A DNA stretch of 64,000 nt from Pseudomonas baltica (GCF_031880315.1 NZ_CP134771.1:4312501-4376500); one strand, 5' to 3'; positions 49,165 through 59,162 are shown, numbered from the stretch's first letter. A program made the numbers and translations. Notes: a model not told the origin generated them from the letters alone.

Positions 49165-50868
49165 TTGACCGTTGACCCCGTAGTTCTGAACCCCGTCCCA
49201 TCGTCTTTGCACAAGGTGGCCACTGGCATCGTCGGCTTCGATGACATCACCCTTGGCGGCTTGCCGGCCGGCCGACCGTCGCTGATCTGTGGTGCCGCAG
49301 GCTGTGGCAAGACGCTGTTCGGGGTGACGTTCCTGGTGCGCGGCGCCGTCGATCACGACGAGCCGGGTGTGTTCATGAGTTTCGAGGAACGCCCCCGCGA
49401 CCTGGTCGACAATGTCGCTTCGCTGGGCTACGACCTGCAAGGCCTGATCGATCAGAAAAAGATCGCCATCGATCACGTGCACATCGACCGCAGCGAAATT
49501 GAAGAAACCGGCGAGTACGACCTCGAGGGCCTGTTCGTACGGCTCGGTTACGCCATCGACACCATCGGTGCCAAGCGTGTGGTGCTGGACACCATCGAGG
49601 CGCTGTTTGCCAGCTTCACCGATACGGCGGTCCTGCGCGCGGAGCTGCGCCGGTTGTTCTACTGGCTCAAGGAGCGTGGCGTTACCGCCGTCATCACTGG
49701 CGAGCGTGGCAACGGCCAGCTGACCCGTTACGGCATTGAAGAATACGTCTCCGACTGCGTGATCCTGCTCGACAACCGTGTGGCCGAGCAGATCACCACC
49801 CGTCGCCTGCGGGTCATCAAGTACCGCGGCTCGTCCCATGGCACCAACGAATACCCGTTCTTCATCGACGAATACGGCATCACCGTGCTACCGGTCACAG
49901 CGGCCGGGCTCAATCACTCGGCATCGGTGCAGATAGTGCCCAGCGGTATCGAAGGACTCGACCGCATGCTGGGCCGCGGCGGCTTCTACCGGGGCTCCAG
50001 CGTGCTGGTGTCGGGGCTCGCCGGTACCGGCAAGACCACCTTCGGCGCAAGCTTCGTGGATGCCTGCTGCAAGCGCGAAGAGCGTTGCTTGCTGTTTTCC
50101 TTCGAAGAATCGCAAAGCCAGCTGGTGCGCAACCTCGAATCGGTCGGCCTGAACCTCAAGCCCTATATCGACAGTGGCCTGCTGCGGGTCGAGTCGGCAC
50201 GCCCCAGCCTGTATGGTCTGGAAGTGCACCTGGCGCGGATGTACCGGGAGATTCTCGAGTTCAAACCCCATGCTGTGGTGATCGATCCGATCTCGGCGTT
50301 CCGCGGACCGGAGTCAGAAGTGCACGCCACCTTGTTGCGCCTGGTCGACTTGCTCAAGGAGCACAACATCACGGCTATCTTCACCAGCCTGTCCGAGGCC
50401 AAGGCGCGGGCTCAAGGCCTCGATCGCGAGGTCTCCTCGTTGATGGACGTTTGGCTGTCGCTCGGCATGGTCGAGGCCGATGGCGAGCACAACCGCCTGC
50501 TGTACGTGCTCAAGGCGCGCGGTATGGGCCACTCCAACCAGGTGCGCGAATACCATATCGACAGTAACGGCATTACCCTGGTGCGCCCGTATATCGGCCC
50601 CCATGGCGTGCTCACCGGCTCAGCGCGGCTCAATCAGGAAGCCCGTGAGCACCGCGAGGCGGACGTGCGCAAACAGCTGGTCGAGCAGCGCCGGCGCGAA
50701 AAGGAAAAGAACCGCACCCAGTTGGAGCGCAAGATCGCCGAAATGCGCGAGGCGCTGGAGGCCGAGGAGCTGGAAGAAAACCTGCTGCTGGATGACGAGT
50801 CGCGCCAATTGATCACCGACGACGATGTGCGCCAGCGTCTGGTGTTGGCCCGGGGGGCGGCGGAATGA
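49165..50868 (+). CDS. kaiC: KaiC-like double RecA-type ATPase
   Basis: A 567-residue homologue of the cyanobacterial clock ATPase/kinase. The CI half has Walker A GAAGCGKT (43-50) and FEE (73-75); the CII half has GLAGTGKT (284-291) and FEE (313-315). The pair that aligns with the clock phosphosites S431/T432 is Ser424-Ser425 in 'REVSSLMD', while T426 aligns with Leu419. After residue 490 a charged coiled coil (about 490-545) takes the place of the KaiA-binding tail. The start is TTG at 49165 after 'aggtgatagccc'. It overlaps kaiB1 by ATGA. Probably a stress or redox/energy signal protein; oscillation cannot be inferred. Confidence 0.9.
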   Translation: MTVDPVVLNPVPSSLHKVATGIVGFDDITLGGLPAGRPSLICGAAGCGKTLFGVTFLVRGAVDHDEPGVFMSFEERPRDLVDNVASLGYDLQGLIDQKKIAIDHVHIDRSEIEETGEYDLEGLFVRLGYAIDTIGAKRVVLDTIEALFASFTDTAVLRAELRRLFYWLKERGVTAVITGERGNGQLTRYGIEEYVSDCVILLDNRVAEQITTRRLRVIKYRGSSHGTNEYPFFIDEYGITVLPVTAAGLNHSASVQIVPSGIEGLDRMLGRGGFYRGSSVLVSGLAGTGKTTFGASFVDACCKREERCLLFSFEESQSQLVRNLESVGLNLKPYIDSGLLRVESARPSLYGLEVHLARMYREILEFKPHAVVIDPISAFRGPESEVHATLLRLVDLLKEHNITAIFTSLSEAKARAQGLDREVSSLMDVWLSLGMVEADGEHNRLLYVLKARGMGHSNQVREYHIDSNGITLVRPYIGPHGVLTGSARLNQEAREHREADVRKQLVEQRRREKEKNRTQLERKIAEMREALEAEELEENLLLDDESRQLITDDDVRQRLVLARGAAE

Positions 50869-51197
50869 GCGAAACCACCGTGCAACCGATCGACCCCAAT
50901 GGCGTCGGGATCGATGGCCATTACTCGCTGCGCCTCTACGTCGCCGGCCAGACACCGAAGTCGGTAACGGCCCTGCGCAACCTCAAGCGCATCTGCGAGG
51001 AATACCTGGCGGGCGCCTACACCATTGAAATCATCGATCTGCTGGTGACTCCCCAATTGGCGGCCGGGGACCAGATCCTCGCCTTGCCGACGCTGGTACG
51101 GCACCTGCCCACTCCCTTGGTGAAAATCATCGGCGACCTCTCCAATACCGACAAGGTACTGGTGGGGCTGGATATCCGCAAAGAGCCCACAGCGTGA
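50865..51197 (+). CDS. kaiB: KaiB-like protein 1
   Basis: A 110-residue KaiB-family thioredoxin-like protein. It matches cyanobacterial KaiB along its core: '[19 protein letters not shown]', '[20 protein letters not shown]', '[20 protein letters not shown]' and 'DKVLVGLDI'. KaiB binds the CI ring of KaiC. An N-terminal extension of about 18 residues is present. It starts in the kaiC stop and ends inside the start of kaiB2. Confidence 0.9.
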   Translation: MSETTVQPIDPNGVGIDGHYSLRLYVAGQTPKSVTALRNLKRICEEYLAGAYTIEIIDLLVTPQLAAGDQILALPTLVRHLPTPLVKIIGDLSNTDKVLVGLDIRKEPTA

Positions 51198-51523
51198 GCG
51201 ACTTCGCGAATGCCCCTCTGACGGCGCCCGATGGCGACGAGGCATTCTGCGTCTTGCGGCTGTATGTATCCGGCAATAGCCCGCGCTCGACCCGGGCGAT
51301 CCACAACCTGCGGCTGGTGTGCGATCGCTACCTGCGCGATCGCTACAGCCTTGAAGTCATCGATATTTATCACAACCCTTCAGCCGCCAAGGATGCCCAG
51401 ATCATCGCGGTACCGACCCTGATCAAGCTGTTGCCGGCACCGCGGCGATTGCTGATCGGAGATCTGTCGGACAGCGTCAAGTTGCGTCAGGCCCTGGAGA
51501 TCGCCGAGGAGGGTGAAGCATGA
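51194..51523 (+). CDS. KaiB-like protein 2
   Basis: A 109-residue second KaiB-family protein: '[20 protein letters not shown]', '[20 protein letters not shown]' and '[20 protein letters not shown]'. It diverges from clock KaiB more than copy 1 (the C-terminal '[10 protein letters not shown]'). The start is GTG at 51194 overlapping the kaiB1 stop; its stop overlaps the kinase start as ATGA. It may link KaiC to the kinase as SasA-like modules do in cyanobacteria, but this is inference. Confidence 0.87.
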   Translation: MSDFANAPLTAPDGDEAFCVLRLYVSGNSPRSTRAIHNLRLVCDRYLRDRYSLEVIDIYHNPSAAKDAQIIAVPTLIKLLPAPRRLLIGDLSDSVKLRQALEIAEEGEA

Positions 51524-53142
51524 TCGAGCGTGCGCCGGGGCTGAGCGATGCGCAGTACATCGAGCAGCTCGCTGAAAAACTGCGCGAAGCCGATGACACG
51601 CTGGAGGCCATTCGCATCGGTGCGGTGGATGCACTGTGTATCGATGATGGCGAGGGCGTCAGCGTCTACACCCTTGAAAGCGCCGATCGGCCCTATCGCA
51701 CGCTGGTCGAGCAAATGCAGGAAGGCGCCGTGTCGATGTCGCCCGAAGGGGTGGTGCTGTACGGCAACGACCGCTTGGGGCAGATTTTGCAGCGGCCGCT
51801 GGAACAGGTTGTCGGCCAAGCATTTGCCGACGGCGTGATCGCCGGCGACCGGCCGCGCTTCGAGGCTTTCTTGCTGGCCAGTTCCAGCGACGCCATGCGC
51901 GCCGAATTCAATCTGATCACCCCGGCGGGCGTGGCGGTGCCGGTCTACCTGTCGTTCCGCGGCTTGAATCAGGATTTCCCCGGTACGCCGATCATCTGCG
52001 GGGTGGTCACCGACCTCACCGAGCAACGGGCCATGGAAGCGCGCCTCAGCCAAGCGCAGAAAATGGAAGCCGTGGGCCAGCTCACCGGCGGCCTGGCCCA
52101 TGACTTCAACAACCTGCTGCAGGGCATCAAGGGCAGCCTCGACTTGATCCTGCGTCGCAGCGATTCGCCTCGGGTCGGCCACTGGGCTGAAGCCGGGCTC
52201 AAGGCCGCCGATCGCGGCGCCAAGTTGACCGCGCAGCTGCTGGCGTTTTCCCGATCGCAGAAGCTCGAGCTCAAACCGCTGGTGATCAATGAAGTGATCG
52301 GCGACATGACCGATTTGCTGGTGCGCACCCTCGGCGCCGGGATTCGCATCCGCCTCGATCTGGAGCCGGCGCAGCACTATGTGCTCAGCGACCCGACCCA
52401 GCTCGAACTGGCGATCCTCAACCTCGGCATCAACGCCCGGGATGCCATGCCGGCGGGCGGCGAGCTGTCGATCAGCACTCACTACATGCCCGGCACGGCG
52501 CTGGTGCCGGAGGCCATGCAGGTCTGCATCGCCGACACCGGCAGCGGCATGAGCGACGAAGTGCGCCTGAACGCCTTCAACCCATTCTTCACCACCAAGG
52601 ACATCGGCGCGGGCACAGGCCTGGGGCTGGCGCAGGTGCAGAGCATCGTCGAGCAGTCCCACGGCCGGGTACATATCGAGTCGGTGCTGGGCGAAGGTAC
52701 CCGCGTGTACCTGACGCTGCCGTGCACCCAGTTGCGCGCAGTCAAGGCCGAGCCCGCAGCGCGGACCCATGACGGTTATGCGGTGCCAGGCAAAAGGATC
52801 CTGTTGATCGACGATGATCACGAGGTGCGCCGGGTGATCATCGACATGCTCGAAGTGCTGGGCCATGAGGTGCACGAGTCCGACAACGGCTACGACGGCT
52901 TGCAGCGCCTGGAGCAGATACTGCCCGACGTGTTGCTGTTGGACTTCGCCATGCCGCACCTCAACGGCGCCGAAGTGGCCACCGCCGTGCGGCAGAAACA
53001 TCGACATCTGCCGATCATCTTCGTCAGTGGATTTTCCGACTCCGAACAGCTCGAAGCGGCCGTCGGCCCCGGTGTGGCGGTGCTGCGCAAGCCGTTCACC
53101 ATCGAAGAGCTGGGCAGCATGATCGAGACCGGCGGGCGCTGA
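51520..53142 (+). CDS. Hybrid PAS histidine kinase with receiver domain
   Basis: A 540-residue cytosolic hybrid kinase. An N-terminal helix (about 8-35), a PAS domain (about 58-170), dimerisation/phosphoacceptor His194 ([11 protein letters not shown]), an ATPase domain (N-box '[15 protein letters not shown]', G1 'DTGSGM', G2 'GTGLGLA') and a C-terminal receiver (about 425-538) with Asp475 and Lys524. No membrane segment. Coupled by overlap to kaiB2, it is probably the input or output kinase of the Kai module. The partner regulator is unknown. Confidence 0.9.
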   Translation: MIERAPGLSDAQYIEQLAEKLREADDTLEAIRIGAVDALCIDDGEGVSVYTLESADRPYRTLVEQMQEGAVSMSPEGVVLYGNDRLGQILQRPLEQVVGQAFADGVIAGDRPRFEAFLLASSSDAMRAEFNLITPAGVAVPVYLSFRGLNQDFPGTPIICGVVTDLTEQRAMEARLSQAQKMEAVGQLTGGLAHDFNNLLQGIKGSLDLILRRSDSPRVGHWAEAGLKAADRGAKLTAQLLAFSRSQKLELKPLVINEVIGDMTDLLVRTLGAGIRIRLDLEPAQHYVLSDPTQLELAILNLGINARDAMPAGGELSISTHYMPGTALVPEAMQVCIADTGSGMSDEVRLNAFNPFFTTKDIGAGTGLGLAQVQSIVEQSHGRVHIESVLGEGTRVYLTLPCTQLRAVKAEPAARTHDGYAVPGKRILLIDDDHEVRRVIIDMLEVLGHEVHESDNGYDGLQRLEQILPDVLLLDFAMPHLNGAEVATAVRQKHRHLPIIFVSGFSDSEQLEAAVGPGVAVLRKPFTIEELGSMIETGGR

Positions 53143-53284
53143 CCCTTAATATGGGGCAGCGGGCTTGCGCGCTCGGCGGCGAACAGATCCGATGCGCCAA
53201 CACCCCGCCCGTCGATTGATGCATTGCCCTCTGCCCTCGGGTGTTCTATAGAAGGGAAGTCAATCTATGGAACGGAGCTCCATC

Positions 53285-53776
53285 ATGTCCAAGATCAACG
53301 CCAAGCTCGCCACTGCGCAGCCAGCTGCCGAGCCCCTCGCCGACCCCGCGTTCAGCAAGATGGAATGGGAAGGCCGCCAGGTCGACTGGTTGCTGCAATG
53401 GTTCGTGCGCGTGGCCAGCCAGGCCAATCTGGAAGTGGGCATCACCTTGTCGGTGCGCGGGCATCTAGTGTCCGGTTTGTTGATATCGCCCCAGGCCTAT
53501 TTCCATCTGCTGGCCGAACAGTTCGCCAAACCCTTCGCCGATGCCGGCAGCAGCGATGCCGAGAGCATCCGCGCGCTGGTACGTGGGTTTGATGAATCGA
53601 CGGGTAAAGAGGAAGACCCGGCCGCGCAGTACATCCATGTGCGCGATGCACGGGTGTATACCGGGCATCAAGGGCCGGTGTCGCCGGACGGGATGTTGTG
53701 GCGCGGCAAAGTGGCGGCTGTGGATGGGTTTTCGTTGGGGCACTTTCAAGGGGGTGGGGTGCTTCAAAATGCTTAA
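53285..53776 (+). CDS. Conserved protein resembling gas-vesicle accessory protein GvpU
   Basis: A 163-residue cytosolic protein. The central part 'VDWLLQWFVRVASQANLEVG', 'ITLSVRGHLVSGLLISPQAY' and 'FHLLAEQF' resembles the GvpU-type family, known from gas-vesicle clusters but widespread in bacteria without vesicles. No other gvp genes are present here, so the role is unknown. Two starts are possible: ATG 53285 after 'cggagctccatc' (chosen) and ATG 53267 after 'gaagggaagtcaatct'. It may be cotranscribed with the kai operon (gap 142 bases). Confidence 0.6.
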   Translation: MSKINAKLATAQPAAEPLADPAFSKMEWEGRQVDWLLQWFVRVASQANLEVGITLSVRGHLVSGLLISPQAYFHLLAEQFAKPFADAGSSDAESIRALVRGFDESTGKEEDPAAQYIHVRDARVYTGHQGPVSPDGMLWRGKVAAVDGFSLGHFQGGGVLQNA

Positions 53777-53905
53777 GGGTGCGCGTGGTACTGCTGCGGT
53801 AGATCTCGGTTGAGCACCCTATAGGGCTGGCCAATGACTTGCCTGCCAAGGAGCATTGCATCAACCGTTACACCGTGCTGGAGCATCCTGATGGGTGTAT
53901 GAATC

Positions 53906-54002
53906 TGCCGGCCCTTTCGCGGGCGAGCCTTGCTCCCACAATGCCAGCAGTTCCAGAGTCGAGCACCTGTGAGTGCAAGGCTTGCCCGCGAAGAGGCCGG
54001 CA
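53906..54002. repeat. REP doublet (REPIN-like palindrome)
   Basis: Two inverted REP cores: 'tgccggccctttcgcgggcg' ... 'agccttgctccca' on the left and '..gtgcaaggcttgcccgcg' 'aagaggccggca' on the right. It occupies much of the 356-base gap between the GvpU-like gene and the acetyltransferase; nothing else was seen there. Confidence 0.75.
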
Positions 54003-54132
54003 CTACTTGCCTAGAACCATAGAATCTCCCACAGGTGTACGGATGCGTGCCCTTCGCTCTGGCAACACAACGTGCAGGATCTCCCGCCGCCCGCTAGCAT
54101 TGACTCTCTATTCCCAACCGGATGACTGCCCC

Positions 54133-54612
54133 TTGACCCTCCACATCCGCCCGGCGCAACCCAGTGACGCGCCGCAGATTCTCGCCTTCATCACCGAACT
54201 GGCCGACTACGAGCGCGCCCGCCACGAAGTGGTCGCCAGCGTCGCAGACATTGAACGCTCGCTGTTCGGCGAAGGCGCAACCACCCATGGTCTGATCTGC
54301 CTGCAGGACGATCAGCCCATCGGTTTCGCCGTGTACTTTTTCAGCTATTCCACCTGGCTTGGCCGCAACGGCGTCTATTTGGAAGACCTCTACGTAAGCC
54401 CCGAATCCCGTGGCAGCGGCGCTGGCAAGGCATTGCTCAAACAGCTCGCCCGCGAAGCCGTGGCCAAGGACTGCGGTCGCCTGGAGTGGAGCGTGCTTGA
54501 CTGGAACGAACCGGCCATCCAGTTCTACAAATCCATCGGCGCCGTGGCGCAGGACGAGTGGGTGCGCTATCGGATGGAAGGCGAGGGGCTGCGGCGCTTT
54601 GCCGAGGATTGA
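54133..54612 (+). CDS. GNAT-family N-acetyltransferase
   Basis: A 159-residue acetyltransferase of the spermidine/diamine-acetyltransferase-like GNAT subgroup: 'IRPAQPSDAPQILAFITELA', 'GFAVYFFSYSTWLGRNGVYL', 'EDLYVSPESRGSGAGKALL' (acetyl-CoA loop R-G-x-G-x-G/A) and 'LEWSVLDWNEPAIQFYKSIG'. The start is placed at TTG 54133, since sequence upstream is REP and untranslatable in any family-like way. The substrate is an amine, exact identity unknown. Confidence 0.82.
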   Translation: MTLHIRPAQPSDAPQILAFITELADYERARHEVVASVADIERSLFGEGATTHGLICLQDDQPIGFAVYFFSYSTWLGRNGVYLEDLYVSPESRGSGAGKALLKQLAREAVAKDCGRLEWSVLDWNEPAIQFYKSIGAVAQDEWVRYRMEGEGLRRFAED

Positions 54613-54619
54613 GGTGTTT

Positions 54620-54692
54620 GCCGCCTCCCGTTTTGAAATGACTCAACAGAAAGTTACACAAACCGTAACTTACTGTTGAGTCAAACGGCGGC
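54620..54692. terminator. Long imperfect hairpin between GNAT and fabV
   Basis: A 19-bp inverted repeat with one mismatch (54639-54657 with 54665-54683; arms tgactcaacagaaagttac and gtaacttactgttgagtca) flanked by gccgcc/ggcggc at the base. It lies 8 bases after the acetyltransferase stop, so a terminator role is likely, but no T-run follows. The rest of the 324-base gap shows only the fabV ribosome site (agaggaaggg). Confidence 0.5.
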
Positions 54693-54936
54693 GAGCGGCG
54701 AATCTGCTCAGCGCCGTTTGTAGTCTGTCGGCTGTATCGGGCACGGCAATCGCAGGCAAGCCCCCTGGCTACAGGGTATTCAGATAGCCTTCGAGATCCC
54801 CGTGGTGAAGCGTCTCCCTGCGTATCTGCAAGCGTCGCCGTGACCCGCCGGTTTCCCAAGCGTCTATACCCGTGTTCAAATTGTAATGTTCAAGCCACCT
54901 GTGGCTCTCGGCATACTGTAAAGAGGAAGGGCTCCC

Positions 54937-56127
54937 ATGATCATCAAACCGCGCGTTCGCGGCTTCGTCTGCGTGACGACACACCCCGTCGGCTGTGAAG
55001 TCAACGTCAAACACCAGATCGACTACGTCAAGCGCGAAGGCGCCATCGCCGATGGCCCGAAGAACGTTCTGGTGATCGGTGCCTCCACCGGCTACGGCCT
55101 GGCAGCGCGTATCACTGCGGCCTTCGGCTGCGGCGCGAGTACCTTGGGCGTGTTCTTCGAGCGTGAAAGCGCCGAGGGCAAGACCGGTACTGCGGGCTTC
55201 CATAACAGCGCTGCGTTCCACAAGTTCGCCGAGGCCGAAGGCCTGTACGCCAAGAGCATCAACGGCGACGCCTTCTCGGACGAGATCAAGCGCAAGACCA
55301 TCGACGTGATCAAGCAGGACCTGGGCAAGATCGACCTGGTGGTCTACAGCCTGGCCGCGCCGCGCCGCACGCACCCCAAGACCGGTGAAGTATTCAGTTC
55401 CACCCTGAAACCGATCGGCAAGGCCTTCACCCAGCGTGGCCTGGACACCGACAAAGTGGTCGTCAAGGACTTCACCCTCGAAGCCGCCAGCGAAGAAGAA
55501 ATCGCCGGTACCGTGGCCGTGATGGGCGGTGAAGACTGGCAGATGTGGATCGACGCCCTGGACGAAGCCGGTGTACTGGCCGACGGCGCCAAGACCACTG
55601 CCTTCACCTACCTGGGCGAGAAGATCACCCACGACATCTATTGGAACGGTTCCATCGGTGCCGCCAAGAAGGACCTCGACACCAAGGTCATCAGCATCCG
55701 TGAAAAACTCGCGGCCCACGGTGGCGATGCCCGCGTCTCGGTGCTCAAGGCCGTGGTCACCCAGGCCAGCTCGGCCATCCCGGTGATGCCGCTGTACCTG
55801 TCGTTGCTGTTCAAGGTGATGAAGGAAAAGGGCACCCACGAAGGCTGCATCGAGCAGGTCTATGGCCTGTACAAGGACAGCCTGTACAACCCCAAGCCGA
55901 TCCTCGACGAAGAAGGCCGCCTGCGCGCCGACTACAAAGAGCTGGAAGCCGACGTTCAGGCCGAAGTTTCTGCGCTGTGGGAAAAGGTCGACAACGACAA
56001 CATCGACGCGCTGACGGACTTCGCCGGTTACAAGACCGAGTTCCTGCGCCTGTTCGGCTTTGAAGTCGAAGGCGTGGACTACGACGCTGATGTCGAGCCG
56101 CATGTAGTGATCGCCAACCTGGTGTAA
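54937..56127 (+). CDS. fabV: Enoyl-[ACP] reductase FabV
   Basis: NADH-dependent trans-2-enoyl-ACP/CoA reductase of fatty-acid synthesis; FabV is poorly inhibited by triclosan and accounts for natural resistance in Pseudomonas. The 396 residues are normal length. It opens '[20 protein letters not shown]', has the NADH motif '[14 protein letters not shown]' and the Y-x8-K catalytic pair Tyr235 and Lys244 ('[15 protein letters not shown]'). 'agaggaagggctccc' precedes the ATG. Confidence 0.95.
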   Translation: MIIKPRVRGFVCVTTHPVGCEVNVKHQIDYVKREGAIADGPKNVLVIGASTGYGLAARITAAFGCGASTLGVFFERESAEGKTGTAGFHNSAAFHKFAEAEGLYAKSINGDAFSDEIKRKTIDVIKQDLGKIDLVVYSLAAPRRTHPKTGEVFSSTLKPIGKAFTQRGLDTDKVVVKDFTLEAASEEEIAGTVAVMGGEDWQMWIDALDEAGVLADGAKTTAFTYLGEKITHDIYWNGSIGAAKKDLDTKVISIREKLAAHGGDARVSVLKAVVTQASSAIPVMPLYLSLLFKVMKEKGTHEGCIEQVYGLYKDSLYNPKPILDEEGRLRADYKELEADVQAEVSALWEKVDNDNIDALTDFAGYKTEFLRLFGFEVEGVDYDADVEPHVVIANLV

Positions 56128-56134
56128 CAACCGG

Positions 56135-56163
56135 CTCACCCCGCGCGCAAGGTGCGGGGTGAG
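56135..56163 (+). terminator. Hairpin after fabV
   Basis: Perfect 10-bp stem ctcaccccgc / gcggggtgag with a nine-base loop, 8 bases after the fabV stop. No T-run follows, so termination strength is uncertain. Confidence 0.5.
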
Positions 56164-56258
56164 GGCAGGTGGTAGATATACAAGGCCGCTGCCTGTCTGG
56201 CAGCGGTCACCCTTTGCACACTGGCCTCGGGGAGGTCGAACAGCAAAGGGAACACATC

Positions 56259-56813
56259 ATGACTTACTCACTCGTATGGTTGCCGGACGTACTGCGGGCC
56301 TCTGGGCTCAAGGTGGTACTCGTCGATGGCTGGGCCACCCGTGGGCGCGCTGAAATGGGCACGGTCGAAGGGGTTATGTGCCATCACACCGCTAACCGCC
56401 GATCCGGCAATATGCCGACACTCGACACCTTGGTCCTCGGGCACAAGGACCTGCCGGGCCCTCTGTCACAGTTGGGGCTGGGCCGCGATGGCACCTATTA
56501 CGTGGTGGCTGCCGGGCGTTGCAACCACGCCGGGGTCGGGGCGTTCCGTGGCAGCTCAGCGGGCAACAGCCGCTTTATCGGCATCGAAGCCGAGCACTCG
56601 GGGGAAGCCGAAGACCCTTGGCCGCAGGCGCAGTACGACGCTTATGTCGCGGGCGTCGCGGCGATCCTCAATCATCTTGAAGCGGACACGCACTACTGCG
56701 TCGGGCATAAGGAATTCGCCTTGCCGGCGGGGCGCAAGATCGATCCCAGTTTCGATATGGACGGGTTTCGCGCTCTGGTTCGGCAGCACATGCTGCAGAC
56801 TCTGGCTCCCTGA
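56259..56813 (+). CDS. Phage-type N-acetylmuramoyl-L-alanine amidase
   Basis: A 184-residue zinc amidase of the Amidase_2/PGRP fold that cleaves between MurNAc and the peptide. Zinc-ligand regions are 'GVMCHHTANRR' (H42/H43) and 'HYCVGHKEFALPAGRKIDPS'; 'RFIGIEAEHSG' is also typical. No signal peptide is seen, as in phage endolysins or a cytoplasmic recycling enzyme. No holin or other phage genes are adjacent. The ATG at 56259 follows 'aaagggaacacatc'. Confidence 0.83.
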   Translation: MTYSLVWLPDVLRASGLKVVLVDGWATRGRAEMGTVEGVMCHHTANRRSGNMPTLDTLVLGHKDLPGPLSQLGLGRDGTYYVVAAGRCNHAGVGAFRGSSAGNSRFIGIEAEHSGEAEDPWPQAQYDAYVAGVAAILNHLEADTHYCVGHKEFALPAGRKIDPSFDMDGFRALVRQHMLQTLAP

Positions 56814-57054
56814 TCCGCATGTCCGAGCTAATGGCGCCATAGCCGTATACGGTTTGCGAAGAGCAAGAGTAACGGCTACGGGCCTCAATTTTACGTGGTC
56901 ATCTCTTATTTCGTTTCGAACCAACGAGTGCTTTGGGTTGCCTGAGATGAGGCAGGCCCGTCACGCCTCACGCAGGCTTGCCCGCCACCCTCGCCGGAGG
57001 GCATGATAGCCGCCAGAATTTTCCTTCACGCGACCTCCCTATGGCACTGCGTCC

Positions 57055-58362
57055 ATGACCCACCGTCCAGCCCCATTTCCTGCCAACGAGGAAGAGCGCG
57101 CTCTGTCGCTCGAACACCTGCGCGTGCTGGACAGTGCCGCCGAGCAGGGTTTCGACGACGTGGTGCTGTTGGCGACCACCCTGTGCAATGTACCCATCGC
57201 GCTGGTGTCGCTGGTGGACCGCGAGCGCCAGTGGTTCAAGGCCTGCATCGGCCTGGATGTGCAGGAAACCCACCGTGACCTGGCTTTCTGCGCCCATGCG
57301 ATCCTGGATCCCTGCGAGGTGCTGATCGTCGAAGATGCCACCCTCGACCCGCGTTTCGAAGAAAGCCCGCTGGTGCTAGGGCCGCCCTATATTCGCTTCT
57401 ACGCCGGGGCGCCGATCCGCACCCACGCCGGCCACGCCCTGGGCACCGTGTGCGTGATCGACACCCGGCCGCGCACCCTCAGCGCCGCTCAATCGCTCGC
57501 CTTGCAGGCCTTGGCCCGGCAAACAGGGGCGTTATTGCAGCTGCGCCTGCTCGATCGGCAGCGCGAGCAGCACGAGGCCGAGCTGACGCTGCAACTGGAG
57601 GCCGCGCAGGCGCACAGCCTGGCCGCCGAGCAATCCCTGAATCATTCGCGCCGGGTGTCGTCGCTGGGCATGCTCACCGCCAGCATCGCCCACGACTTCA
57701 ACAATTTGCTGCAGTCGTTCAGCGCCAGTCTGCAGATGATCCGCCTGCGCGCGCGGCGGCCGCTCGACGTCGAGCGCTTCAGCGACACCGGGCTGCAAGC
57801 GGTGGAGCAGGGTCGGCAACTGGTCAATCATCTGCTCAGCAGTGTCCGCCGTGATGGCCCGGAGCTGATCTGTATCGATGTCAGCGAGCGCATCGCCGTG
57901 GCGCAGGAATTGATGCAACGCTCGCTGAGCCGGGATATCGAGCTGACGTTCGACCTCGCCGCTCACGGCTGGGGCGTGATGTGTGTCGAGGTGCAACTGC
58001 ATGCCGTGGTGATGAACCTGCTGGCCAATGCTCGAGATGCCTTGGCGGGGCCAGGGCGGGTCACCGTGGCCACCCGCTTGCAAGCGGTGGAAGACGACCT
58101 GCAACTGGCGCAAGGGGACTACCTGGTGCTCAGTGTCAGCGACAACGGCCCGGGGATGACCAAAGCGCTGGCGGCTCAGGTGTTCGAACCCTTCTTCACC
58201 ACCAAGCAATCAGGCCAGGGCACCGGCCTGGGGCTGGCGCAAGTGCGCGAGTTCGCCCAGAGCGCCGGCGGCTGTGTACGGCTTGAAACCGCCCCAGGCG
58301 CAGGCACCCACGTGAAGCTTTATCTGCGAATCCTCGGCCACATCGACGGCCTGCCGCAGTAA
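57055..58362 (+). CDS. GAF-domain histidine kinase
   Basis: A 435-residue cytosolic kinase. A GAF sensor (about 25-165; 'VPIALVSLVDRERQWFKACI', 'FYAGAPIRTHAGHALGTVCV'), a helix, phosphoacceptor His213 ([11 protein letters not shown]) and an ATPase domain ('MNLLANARDAL', 'DNGPGM', 'GTGLGLAQV'). Its His-box subgroup is the same as that of the kai-linked kinase, but it lacks a receiver. The cognate regulator is not in view. Confidence 0.9.
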   Translation: MTHRPAPFPANEEERALSLEHLRVLDSAAEQGFDDVVLLATTLCNVPIALVSLVDRERQWFKACIGLDVQETHRDLAFCAHAILDPCEVLIVEDATLDPRFEESPLVLGPPYIRFYAGAPIRTHAGHALGTVCVIDTRPRTLSAAQSLALQALARQTGALLQLRLLDRQREQHEAELTLQLEAAQAHSLAAEQSLNHSRRVSSLGMLTASIAHDFNNLLQSFSASLQMIRLRARRPLDVERFSDTGLQAVEQGRQLVNHLLSSVRRDGPELICIDVSERIAVAQELMQRSLSRDIELTFDLAAHGWGVMCVEVQLHAVVMNLLANARDALAGPGRVTVATRLQAVEDDLQLAQGDYLVLSVSDNGPGMTKALAAQVFEPFFTTKQSGQGTGLGLAQVREFAQSAGGCVRLETAPGAGTHVKLYLRILGHIDGLPQ

Positions 58363-58466
58363 TTTACGCATCGGCTGGGATCGTCTGGCACTGGGGGCAA
58401 GGTGGCGGGTTCGGCGGGAAACAACCGCACTACGCCAATACCCTTGCGCAGTGCAGCGAGTGCGGA

Positions 58467-59162
58467 TCAGCGTGAGGGGCGTTGTTGCGGCCCTGAGCGC
58501 GCATCGTTGCGCGCCATGCTCTCCGTGGCCGTGGCGGGTGCTGACGCCTTGCCATGCAAGCGCTTCATGGCCCAGACATGGTCCAGGGTCGCGGCCAGCC
58601 ACATCGAATAGGTCAGCAACTCGATGCCCTCTTCGGCCATGGTCTTGGCCAGGCGCGCATAGCCATCCTTGAGGATCAGGTGCCAAAGATCGCCCATGCC
58701 GAACACTCGGGAAAACACCAGGATGCCCAGGCCCGTGGCAATCGAGCCGAAGGCGGGGGTGCGAGTGAAGGCGGCCAGTGCCTGCAGGGTGTCCGCACGG
58801 TTTTCCTTGCTCCAGCCGATGGCCAGGCACACCGCCGCGATCGCACAGAAAGGCCAGCACCAGGCGCTGTGACTGATGGGGTCGAACAGCCCATCGAGTT
58901 CGCGCATCAACAGACAAGCAAAAAAGCCCCCTGCCAGCACGCTGAAGCCTTTTTGATGGGGCAAGCGAGCATTGCGCCAAAACAAAAGGGCGCAGATGAA
59001 CAGCATGATTTCCTGAGTGACTTCGGTGAATGAGGTTTCCAGTATTTGCGTGTTGAAGACGGCGACATCGAGCCAGATCATGCCAAGGCCGAACAGGCTC
59101 AGGACGATTTTGAGACACACGCCCAAGGTGGCGTGGCGAAGGGTTTGCAGATCGGATTTCAA
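58467..59162 (-). CDS. Multi-pass membrane protein of unknown function
   Basis: A 231-residue protein with about five or six hydrophobic segments (for example 'IVLSLFGLGMIWLDVAV', 'EIMLFICALLFW' and 'CWPFCAIAAVCLAIGW') and a basic C-terminal tail. I do not recognise the family. The start is TTG at 59162 with 'cggag' about ten bases upstream; later starts are possible. It is convergent with the GAF kinase. Confidence 0.65.
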   Translation of the reverse strand: MKSDLQTLRHATLGVCLKIVLSLFGLGMIWLDVAVFNTQILETSFTEVTQEIMLFICALLFWRNARLPHQKGFSVLAGGFFACLLMRELDGLFDPISHSAWCWPFCAIAAVCLAIGWSKENRADTLQALAAFTRTPAFGSIATGLGILVFSRVFGMGDLWHLILKDGYARLAKTMAEEGIELLTYSMWLAATLDHVWAMKRLHGKASAPATATESMARNDARSGPQQRPSR

